From a virus: 32,216 nucleotides of DNA. Position 1 is the stretch's first letter. The number at the start of each line of letters is the position of its first letter. A program made the position numbers and the translations under genes. The stretch lies in the IMG/VR virus record IMGVR_UViG_3300025960_000014, positions 1-32,216 of that record; one strand, written 5' to 3'. The notes beneath the pieces were generated by a model. It did not search any database. It saw only the letters and a program-made list of their open reading frames with translations, and had not been told where the DNA came from. Shown here piece after piece: positions 17,559 to 23,470 of this stretch.

Positions 17559-18044
17559 ATGAGCAAAAACCTGAACAAAAAAGAAGCACCTCTGGCTATG
17601 CCTGCAGAGGGTAAAGTAGAATTTTCTTTCCGTGCATCTGAACTGGTAAATATTAAACAAGCTTGCCAGGCCTTGAGAGACTTCCGTCATTGTGGTATTG
17701 ATACTATGCGTAAGTTCCACGCCAATAATAAGCTGCTAGCTACAGCTCTGGAGGAAGTATCAGATGAAGAAGAAGTACTTCGTGATCTTCATACCATTAT
17801 TTACGGCCCTGAAGCCAGTAAACTTTCTCCTGAGGAACTTGCTGCCAGAACCAAAGAGTTCAAGAAGGCCAATAAAGAGTATGGGGTAAGAGAATATTCT
17901 ATACATCTGTACACTGTACCTAACAGTGTCTTTGAGCCACACCTTGCTGACGAGTCTAAGTTCCCAAAGAAGACTATCAACAATACAGAGATAGATACGT
18001 TAGTTGCTTATCTGGATCTCTGTTCAGAAGGAATTATCACATGA
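17559..18044 (+). CDS. Unknown protein between virion and lysis genes, 161 aa
   Basis: A 161-residue soluble, charged, mostly helical protein (EFSFRASELVNIKQACQALR; EEVSDEEEVLRDLHTIIYG; LSPEELAARTKEFKKANKEYG) with a more beta-type end (REYSIHLYTVPNSV). There is no signal peptide, membrane segment or catalytic motif. It lies 18 nt after the MBG protein and its stop overlaps the holin candidate's ATG as ATGA, which ties it to the lysis cassette. It could be a tail accessory or a lysis-timing factor; I do not recognise it. Confidence 0.65.
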   Translation: MSKNLNKKEAPLAMPAEGKVEFSFRASELVNIKQACQALRDFRHCGIDTMRKFHANNKLLATALEEVSDEEEVLRDLHTIIYGPEASKLSPEELAARTKEFKKANKEYGVREYSIHLYTVPNSVFEPHLADESKFPKKTINNTEIDTLVAYLDLCSEGIIT

Positions 18045-18379
18045 ACTACTTTAAAGAAGCAAAGCTAAGGTGGAGACAAGGTACTCCGCCTTGGTTCGAA
18101 AAGACCCAGAAGATCTGTGGCGCCCTGGTTGCATTAGGGGCTACTACAATGGGAGTCAGTTATCCGGCTAAGTTATCCTGGCTAGCAATCGTAGGCGGAG
18201 TAATATTTGGTGCAGGTACCTTTGGCGGCGCAATATGCCAGTTTGTAGTTACTACAGCCGGGATTATCATACAGCCAGGAGAGAGCATTGAGAATAAGAC
18301 CTCCGAGCCTATAGAAGTGAAGCCAGCCACAGGTGGCATTCCTGCAGAAAACGCACCACCTGTAAACCCACAGCCATGA
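18041..18379 (+). CDS. Holin candidate, 112 aa
   Basis: A 112-residue protein with a basic amphipathic start (MNYFKEAKLRWRQGTPPWFEK), two hydrophobic segments (ICGALVALGATTMGVSY, about 26-42; LAIVGGVIFGAGTFGGAICQFVV, about 48-70) and an acidic/proline-rich soluble tail. Size, two membrane helices and the position immediately before a spanin and endolysin, with ATGA overlaps on both sides, fit a phage holin releasing the signal-less endolysin. The family assignment rests on topology and context, not on a conserved motif. Confidence 0.6.
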   Translation: MNYFKEAKLRWRQGTPPWFEKTQKICGALVALGATTMGVSYPAKLSWLAIVGGVIFGAGTFGGAICQFVVTTAGIIIQPGESIENKTSEPIEVKPATGGIPAENAPPVNPQP

Positions 18380-18930
18380 GAACGTTCCTGATTATTATAC
18401 TGGCTCTACTCTGTTTTAGCTGCAAAGTAAGGCAGGTGGCAAAAACTTCCTCTCACCTGGTCAAAGATTCCTCCAGAACCATAGTGAAGGACTCCAGCGG
18501 AGCAAAGACTGTCCACACTATTGATACTTCTAAGAAGTCGGTTACTATAAAAACAGTAGATAAAGATAGTTCTGAAACGACTACCACGATCATCCCGGAC
18601 TCAGGGAGTACAGTAGTAATCGATAAGAACGGGTCTGTCTCCGGTAAGATTAAATCGATCACTACCCATAAGGTGGATCATTCTTCCAGAACCAGAGAGA
18701 AGAATGAACAGCAGCGAGCGGGCAAGGACTCTATCAGTACTCAGCAATCCCACACTACAGTTCTGGACTCTGGGCATACCCATCTCGTCAGAGATACCAG
18801 CTCTAAACAGATTAAGTCAGATAGTACGGTGGCAGCTAACTTCCCCTGGAAATGGGTCCTGATCCTCCTGGCTGGGCTTCTTATTCTGGGTGGTTTATTT
18901 TGGAAATTTCGTAAATTCTTTGGATTATGA
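18376..18930 (+). CDS. Unimolecular spanin candidate (lipoprotein with C-terminal TM), 184 aa
   Basis: The N-terminus MRTFLIIILALLCFSC-K looks like a lipoprotein signal with Cys16 as the acylated residue (lipobox-like CFSC, not a perfect consensus). Residues ~20-150 are a Ser/Thr/Lys/Asp-rich low-complexity region with repeated KDSS units. The C-terminus (about 155-184) is a membrane helix, WVLILLAGLLILGGLFW, followed by a basic KFRKFF tail. An outer-membrane lipid anchor and an inner-membrane helix on one chain are the defining architecture of u-spanins such as phage T1 gp11, which fuse the two membranes in the last lysis step. It sits between the holin candidate and the endolysin with ATGA overlaps. 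The role is inferred from architecture. Confidence 0.7.
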   Translation: MRTFLIIILALLCFSCKVRQVAKTSSHLVKDSSRTIVKDSSGAKTVHTIDTSKKSVTIKTVDKDSSETTTTIIPDSGSTVVIDKNGSVSGKIKSITTHKVDHSSRTREKNEQQRAGKDSISTQQSHTTVLDSGHTHLVRDTSSKQIKSDSTVAANFPWKWVLILLAGLLILGGLFWKFRKFFGL

Positions 18931-19391
18931 TAGGTAGAGCAGCAATGAATATTGCCGGCACCCAAGTAGGTGTACGGGAAGCAACAGGCCATAACGATGG
19001 TACTGCAGTTGAAGGTTATTTAGCATCAGTAGGCCTGGGTAAAGGCTACTCCTGGTGTATGGCATTTGTATACTGGTGTGTGAAACAAGCAGCACTCGCG
19101 GCTGGAATTCCCAACCCACTGGAGCAGACTGGCGGCGTACTGGAAGAATGGAACTCAGGCAGAGGCCAGCATATCGAGAAACATTCCATACAGGCTGGAG
19201 ATATTGGTATCCTGGATCTGGGTAGCGGGCACGGCCATACCTTCTTTATAACAGGGGCCTGGCCCGAACAGGATCTGATCCATACCATAGAGGGCAATAC
19301 CAATGATGACGGCTCAGCAGATGGTATCGGTGTCTTCCGTAGACAGCGCAGAATATCCGATCCTCACTTCGTTGGAGCTATCCGTATCTAG
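18927..19391 (+). CDS. CHAP/amidase-type endolysin, 154 aa
   Basis: A compact single-domain peptidoglycan hydrolase. The N-terminal helix (AMNIAGTQVGVREATGHND) precedes a catalytic-Cys motif YSWCMAFVYWC (Cys44). It continues with QAGDIGILDL, GHGHTFFITG (His104) and IEGNTNDDGS (Asn124), giving the Cys-His-Asn arrangement of CHAP/NlpC-like enzymes. There is no signal peptide or SAR segment, so export to the periplasm should depend on the holin. It is the last gene of the + strand block, and a terminator follows ~100 nt downstream. A separate cell-wall-binding domain is absent, as expected for a phage of a Gram-negative host. Confidence 0.85.
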   Translation: MIGRAAMNIAGTQVGVREATGHNDGTAVEGYLASVGLGKGYSWCMAFVYWCVKQAALAAGIPNPLEQTGGVLEEWNSGRGQHIEKHSIQAGDIGILDLGSGHGHTFFITGAWPEQDLIHTIEGNTNDDGSADGIGVFRRQRRISDPHFVGAIRI

Positions 19392-19436
19392 TCTCCCCTT
19401 GCAAAAAATAGGCATGAAATTTGCTGATATTATTAG

Positions 19437-19468
19437 AATGATGTATATTAGCATTCACACACATCATT
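19437..19468. repeat. Inverted repeat AATGATGT...ACATCATT in the convergent gap
   Basis: Eight-base arms at 19437-19444 and 19461-19468 are separated by 16 bases, in the 127-nt gap between the converging blocks. It could be a weak RNA hairpin or a protein-binding palindrome; nothing else in the gap suggests which. The rest of the gap holds the terminator and no open frame. Confidence 0.3.
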
Positions 19469-19488
19469 AGGAAATTTAAAGGGCAAAT

Positions 19489-19520
19489 GAAGCCAGGTAT
19501 AAAAGCCTGGCTTCTTTGTT
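19489..19520 (+). terminator. Rho-independent terminator closing the virion/lysis block
   Basis: GAAGCCAGG (19489-19497) pairs perfectly with CCTGGCTTC (19506-19514) around an 8-base loop and is followed by TTTGTT. It lies just after the endolysin gene, where late + strand transcription should stop. It abuts the stop codon of the last - strand gene (19519), so the two blocks converge on it. Confidence 0.75.
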
Positions 19521-19758
19521 ATACAGCAGACATAATTGATATACTGATATCCCGTTTGCCCTTCTTTGGCGCATACATTCTTAAGGCCCTGAACAGGGTA
19601 ACCTTAGGTACCCCATATAACTTTATGATCTGGGTTGGGCTTAGTCCCTGCCCATACCTGAGTTCTAGTATCAACCCCATCCTTTCTCTTGAATCCCGAT
19701 CAAACCCCACAGCATACACTTCGAACTGGTTACCATCTTTTCTCTTAGGTATTGCCAT
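19519..19758 (-). CDS. Small HTH-like protein, 79 aa
   Basis: A 79-residue basic protein. The C-terminal half (LSPTQIIKLYGVPKVTLFRALR, about residues 39-60) has the length and pattern of a helix-turn-helix with a GV turn, followed by a basic KKGKR patch. It starts 14 nt inside the preceding zinc-finger gene and is the last - strand gene before the convergent terminator. A DNA-binding regulator is plausible; the HTH call is by eye and needs a profile search. Confidence 0.5.
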   Translation of the reverse strand: MAIPKRKDGNQFEVYAVGFDRDSRERMGLILELRYGQGLSPTQIIKLYGVPKVTLFRALRMYAPKKGKRDISISIMSAV

Positions 19759-20113
19759 GTGCAGTTTCTTCTTTATGTTTTCTCTTAAGATGAGCTGGTA
19801 ATCCTAATAACTTCTTACCACAGTAGGGGCATAGAACTTTTTTAAGTTCTCTATTCTCATACTGAAGCTGCGTAGCCCAGGATATCTCATTATCAAGTCG
19901 CTTCTTAGTAGTATCTAATTCTTTCTTAATCTCTTCAATCTTAATCTGTAGAGTAGATTTCCTATAGCTTTGTGCATGGCCGTTAGGGCAGTAAAAAGTA
20001 TCTTTGGTCTCTCGAAGCTTATTAAGCTGAGGCTTATAGATCATAAATGGTACTCCACAATTAGCACAATCAACTCTCTCGAAGGCTACTAACTCGTTTT
20101 CTAACTGATACAT
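19745..20113 (-). CDS. Zinc-finger / coiled-coil protein, 122 aa
   Basis: Two putative zinc sites are visible. The N-terminal one is CANCG (C16, C19) with YCPNGH (C42, H46); the C-terminal one is a C2H2-like CPYCGKKLLGLPAHLKRKH (C95, C98, H108, H113). Between them, residues ~53-92 form a charged coiled coil (IKIEEIKKELDTTKKRLDNE). The combination suggests a DNA- or RNA-binding dimer. It lies behind a strong terminator that ends the upstream unit and overlaps the HTH-like gene, so this pair may be expressed separately from the replication genes. No precise function is known to me. Confidence 0.65.
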   Translation of the reverse strand: MYQLENELVAFERVDCANCGVPFMIYKPQLNKLRETKDTFYCPNGHAQSYRKSTLQIKIEEIKKELDTTKKRLDNEISWATQLQYENRELKKVLCPYCGKKLLGLPAHLKRKHKEETAHGNT

Positions 20114-20128
20114 TATACTCCTTTCTTT

Positions 20129-20159
20129 AAAAAGAGTAAGGGTAGTTAACCCTTACTCT
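20129..20159 (-). terminator. Rho-independent terminator after the 187-aa gene
   Basis: On the - strand a perfect 10-bp stem pairs AGAGTAAGGG with CCCTTACTCT around a 7-base loop (arms at 20150-20159 and 20133-20142), followed by a run of five T. The stop codon of the 187-aa gene lies in the loop, so transcription ends directly at that gene. The two genes further left would need readthrough or their own promoter. Confidence 0.7.
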
Positions 20160-20709
20160 CAGCAATAAAACTAATGTCGGAGTCTACATTTAACAGGATA
20201 TCCTGCTCTCTTAGCTTAGGCTCCAGTTCATCCTCAGGACCAAGCTTCTCTCCCAGAACTTCGTTGAGCTGCTCTCTCAGCTGTTCATCCCGTTCAAGTA
20301 CCAGGACTAACCTGGATGTAAAGAAAGTCTTGTCTTTCCTTGGGAAATTCCTGTGCAAACCAGAGAACTGGTATATCAACTGTTTAGCTTCATCTGACAT
20401 TCTTGAAAACTTACTATCAAGGAATAATGCGATATCGTCCTGGAACCGGGCCGGGCAATTATACAGGATACAAGTCCCTTCCCCTGCATCCAGATCGGTG
20501 AGGTAGTTGGGATGTTTCCAGTAATCTATTCCGAAGTCCCTATTCTGAACTACTACCGCTATTTTTCCATTGACAGTAACATAGGCATTGACCAGGTTAT
20601 CCTTGTCTCCATAACTAAACCTGCTCAGCCCCAGCAGGGGTAAGATAAGGTAGTTTGCATAGTTCTCCTTATCAGAGACGCTGCGTAAGTGGAATTGTTG
20701 TTTCTCCAT
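20146..20709 (-). CDS. Unknown protein downstream of the 5'-3' exonuclease, 187 aa
   Basis: I preferred the ATG at 20709 (MEKQQFHLRSVSDKENYANY) to an in-frame TTG eight codons earlier. The protein has a hydrophobic LILPLLGL near residue 25, a beta-type middle (AYVTVNGKIAVVVQNRDFG), a YNCPARFQDDIALFL stretch and a highly acidic/basic helical C-terminal third (REQLNEVLGEKLGPEDELEP). There is no catalytic motif. It follows the exonuclease by 27 nt, suggesting a replication or recombination accessory role; that is inference from context only. Confidence 0.6.
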   Translation of the reverse strand: MEKQQFHLRSVSDKENYANYLILPLLGLSRFSYGDKDNLVNAYVTVNGKIAVVVQNRDFGIDYWKHPNYLTDLDAGEGTCILYNCPARFQDDIALFLDSKFSRMSDEAKQLIYQFSGLHRNFPRKDKTFFTSRLVLVLERDEQLREQLNEVLGEKLGPEDELEPKLREQDILLNVDSDISFIAESKG

Positions 20710-20736
20710 ACCTTGTAATTTAGTAGGAGACAAGAA

Positions 20737-21681
20737 TTATACCGAGAAGTCAGGGACATCCTCAGGAGCCTGGTCGGCTGCTTTATTGTAATCTGCATAA
20801 GCTTCCAGATCGTAGCCCCGGATAGCATCTTCATCGACCTCATCCAGTGATAAGTCAGTAACGAGTTTACAGAGCTGGTAATTCTCCCAGAACTTGGAGA
20901 TAGCGGTGGTCATGCCATGCTTTTCATAGGCCTGGGCATAAGCAGCCATACAGCGGAGCATAAAACTACGTTCCCAGGACCCTGGCAGAATAGGATCAAT
21001 CTCCTTAGCTGCAGCTACAGGCCCAAATCCGGGAATACCTTCCACGTTGTCTGTGCTATCACCTTCGATAATCTGTTTGTATAAGAATGCCCAAGCTTGG
21101 TGCTGAGACATGGTATAGAGCATCTTGGTCTTAGGATTAAAGTGATCTCCGGGGATCTGCTTCAGATCCTTATCCGTATGCACTATAATCCGGTTCTGGA
21201 TATGAGTTGCCATCGTCGCACAGAGATCATCCGCTTCATACCCTTCCGGTGTCCGGATAAATCCCCAGGCATCCATCAGGTACTGCTCGATAATCGGGCA
21301 TAACCGCTCGTACCACTCCGGCTTTTCCTTTCGCTGCCCTTTATAAGGCCTGGATACTGCAATAGCAATCCGGAAGTTTGGCTTAGCGAGGTCATGGTAC
21401 TTATACTCCTCTGGCTCCAGATCATAAGCGTCAGGGCCTTCTGCCCATATATCTCTTTCTATCCTGGGAGCAGGGCTTAGTATTCCTACGTAATGTCTGG
21501 CTCCGACCCCCTGGAGCGTGTCATGCATGAACTGATCTACTTCTCGCAGTACCGGCTCATTCAGGAAGTCGTCCTTATGGTTCCAGCCAATGGCATAGGC
21601 AATCCCATCTCCATCAATGATAGCTGTTCTGGTGCCTAAAAAGTGCCCCTCATTGAAGGGGATATGTTTGATATCTGTCAT
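20737..21681 (-). CDS. FEN-like 5'-3' exonuclease (PIN fold), 314 aa
   Basis: Metal-binding acidic residues characteristic of the T5/T7/Pol I 5'-nuclease family appear in order: IIDGDGIAY (D23, D25), RPYKGQRKEKPEWY (111-124), GYEADDLCA (E149, D151, D152), HTDKDLKQI (D170, D172) and EGDSTDNVEGIPGFG (D208, D211 plus the helix-3-turn-helix). The enzyme would remove RNA primers and flaps or process ends during phage replication. It overlaps the upstream PD-(D/E)XK nuclease gene as ATGA, forming a DNA-processing pair. The family is clear; polarity and flap preference are inferred from the family. Confidence 0.85.
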   Translation of the reverse strand: MTDIKHIPFNEGHFLGTRTAIIDGDGIAYAIGWNHKDDFLNEPVLREVDQFMHDTLQGVGARHYVGILSPAPRIERDIWAEGPDAYDLEPEEYKYHDLAKPNFRIAIAVSRPYKGQRKEKPEWYERLCPIIEQYLMDAWGFIRTPEGYEADDLCATMATHIQNRIIVHTDKDLKQIPGDHFNPKTKMLYTMSQHQAWAFLYKQIIEGDSTDNVEGIPGFGPVAAAKEIDPILPGSWERSFMLRCMAAYAQAYEKHGMTTAISKFWENYQLCKLVTDLSLDEVDEDAIRGYDLEAYADYNKAADQAPEDVPDFSV

Positions 21682-22208
21682 AATCCTAATGCTGTTAATT
21701 GTTGTGCCACCTTAGCTTTATCCTCCTCAGGCAGGGAATCGAAATAGTTGTTTAGCAGCTCAAATCCCTTCTTCAGGTTCTGGATCTGCTGTATCATCCT
21801 GAAGAGATCTTCCATCTTCATTACTGCATACTGTCCCTTAGTCAGGAACCGGTTACCTGCCGTCTTTACTGTCCGGTTATGGAGTACGATATTGATTTCA
21901 GAACCAGAGGGCATTTCGTCCAGTAGTTTGTAGTACTCCAGCTTGGTCTTGGCTGTCAGGTTCTTGCACTGAAAGTTATAAGGCAACCTGCCATTCTTAT
22001 GCTCCTCGGAGTTCATAATATCTACCTTCTTTCCATCCCTTGACCGGCTCTCTGCCCTGGAGGTAGCTGCGAAGGCAAAGCCTATATCCTTAAGGATCTT
22101 TACTACTTCCCGTTCAAAACTATGACCTGCTACTCGATTTCTTACTCCGTTAGTTTTGCTTGCTGGCTTATTGGGCTTTAACTCTGGTGTATTTTTTAAT
22201 CTGTCCAT
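21678..22208 (-). CDS. PD-(D/E)XK nuclease, Holliday-junction-resolvase-like, 176 aa
   Basis: After a ~25-residue basic leader comes the restriction-endonuclease-fold signature: GHSFEREVVKILKDIGF (E32), RSRDGKKVDIMN (D63) and YNFQCKN (Q80, K82). The sequence spacing fits Hjc/VRR-like resolvases, which cut branched DNA and help packaging or recombination. The C-terminal third is helical (MEDLFRMIQQIQNLKKGFELL) and may dimerise. It overlaps the exonuclease start by 4 nt. A rho-independent terminator lies directly upstream. Substrate specificity cannot be read from the sequence. Confidence 0.75.
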   Translation of the reverse strand: MDRLKNTPELKPNKPASKTNGVRNRVAGHSFEREVVKILKDIGFAFAATSRAESRSRDGKKVDIMNSEEHKNGRLPYNFQCKNLTAKTKLEYYKLLDEMPSGSEINIVLHNRTVKTAGNRFLTKGQYAVMKMEDLFRMIQQIQNLKKGFELLNNYFDSLPEEDKAKVAQQLTALGL

Positions 22209-22220
22209 AGTCCAAATATA
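22206..22220 (-). promoter_or_regulatory. TATATTTGGACTATG start-proximal motif
   Basis: On the - strand TATATTTG (22220-22213) is followed by GAC and the ATG of the resolvase-like gene, directly after a terminator's T run. The same core, TATATTTGG..CTATG, precedes the 252-aa gene on the + strand at 7598. It resembles the -7 box TAnnTTTG, but no -33 TTTG is present and a start would fall at the ATG, so a promoter role is doubtful. Confidence 0.25.
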
Positions 22221-22252
22221 AAAAGAGTATCCCTTCTCGGAGATACTCTTTT
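22220..22252 (-). terminator. Rho-independent terminator after rIIB
   Basis: An 11-bp inverted repeat pairs AAAAGAGTATC (22221-22231) with GATACTCTTTT (22242-22252) around a 10-base loop. On the - strand the stem is followed by T-rich TTTTTATATTT. It lies between the rIIB stop (22266) and the resolvase start (22208). The A/T-flanked symmetry could let it act in both directions. Confidence 0.75.
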
Positions 22253-22265
22253 GGTAGATAATCAG

Positions 22266-23456
22266 TTACAGCGCATTCTGCTCTTCAACCAGTGATTGAG
22301 CTTCTTTGGCTTTCTCCTCGGCTGCTTCAATAGCTGCCTTACGGAACTCTGTCCATTCAGCATCAGTCATTGAAGAGAAGTGACTGGAATGGTAGATACT
22401 GCGGTTAATACCAGCATTTGAACTATGCACATAGTACCTGCGTACACGCAGGGCACCTGAACCATCATCAGTAATGGCACCTATGTCAGAGGGGTCAATA
22501 AAGATATTATGAGTAACAGTACCTGCAGTTTGATAACCTTTAACATAATCTCTGTTACCTGCATGGAGTCCCGGTACACAAGAGATACGGTCGTCGGTAT
22601 TCACCTGCTCCCATTTCTCCAGTTCTATTACCCGGCCAACTTTGATAAAGTGCTTCAGTTCACCTTTCTTTAGTTCCTCGCCCTTCTTTAGCTTGGTTAG
22701 CTCATAGCAGTAGAATGGATCTCCACCATTCAAACCTTGTACTGCAGGATAGAAGATACGGTCCTCTACATGCTCAGGCAAAGCTGCAGGAAGCTTTTCA
22801 CCAGTATCCTCATCGAAGCCGGCGCCATAACGGTCTGCCTCTTTACCGGTTTCCTTATCAAACTTCTTCAGGAGTTCCTTAGATACTTTATAGGTACAAA
22901 GTAATCCCTCCATCGTGATCGGGGTCTGGAATACGGTAGCTCGTTGTATAGCTACTTCTGAAGTTACACCTTTCTTGGTTTCCAACTCGGCTTTCAGACC
23001 CCAGTCAATAGTAGTCTTATTGACATAGTTGGCCAAGCGCCGTGCTTTGGCATCTGAATAATGCGGATTACGCAGGAAACGGGTCCAGAACTTAACGATT
23101 GGAAGGAAGTCTATCCCTTTCTCTACCGAGGTCAGGATACGGTCAACCAAGGGTTGTGGTACAGGACGAGAAGAGATCGTTACCCCATCAGTAGTTTTCA
23201 GGTAGAACTTCCCGGTAGCCTCGTTAACTACCAGGTTAGGACAGGCTGTTTCCACTATGTCCTTATAGCCTTCTTCGGTAAGTAACAGGAACTGGTCTAC
23301 TATAGCCTGGAGAGCAGTCATAGAGACAGCCTGGTTAGCCTCAGCTTCCAGGCGTTTCATCTCCTTATACTTCTCCTCAGAGTAGTTCACTCCAAAGCTC
23401 TTACCGTTTACAGAGCCGGTGATTGCATTGTCAATGCGATTTACTGTAATCATCAT
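22266..23456 (-). CDS. rIIB: rIIB-like protein, 396 aa
   Basis: The C-terminal part carries the pattern of the T4 rIIB C-terminal domain: ISCVPGLHAGNRDYVKGYQ (about 291-309), then HNIFIDPSDIGAITDDGSGA and LRVRRYYVHS (about 316-345). The middle (DFLPIVKFWTRFLRNPHYS, about 117-134) also fits rIIB-like phage proteins. It follows an rIIA-like gene by 14 nt, as in T4. In T4, rIIA and rIIB act at the membrane and overcome exclusion by the lambda Rex system; a similar anti-exclusion role here is inferred. Two adjacent ATGs (23456, 23453) are possible starts. A terminator follows. Confidence 0.75.
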   Translation of the reverse strand: MMITVNRIDNAITGSVNGKSFGVNYSEEKYKEMKRLEAEANQAVSMTALQAIVDQFLLLTEEGYKDIVETACPNLVVNEATGKFYLKTTDGVTISSRPVPQPLVDRILTSVEKGIDFLPIVKFWTRFLRNPHYSDAKARRLANYVNKTTIDWGLKAELETKKGVTSEVAIQRATVFQTPITMEGLLCTYKVSKELLKKFDKETGKEADRYGAGFDEDTGEKLPAALPEHVEDRIFYPAVQGLNGGDPFYCYELTKLKKGEELKKGELKHFIKVGRVIELEKWEQVNTDDRISCVPGLHAGNRDYVKGYQTAGTVTHNIFIDPSDIGAITDDGSGALRVRRYYVHSSNAGINRSIYHSSHFSSMTDAEWTEFRKAAIEAAEEKAKEAQSLVEEQNAL

Positions 23457-23470
23457 TTTGATTTAAAGGG

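Noticed and set aside
19392-19518. tRNA or small RNA gene in the convergent gap
   Set aside because: No cloverleaf or CCA/T-loop pattern is visible; the gap is explained by a terminator and a short inverted repeat.
20710-20733. Eight-codon extension of the 187-aa protein to a TTG start
   Set aside because: The ATG at 20709 is a stronger start and leaves a normal 27-nt spacing to the exonuclease stop.
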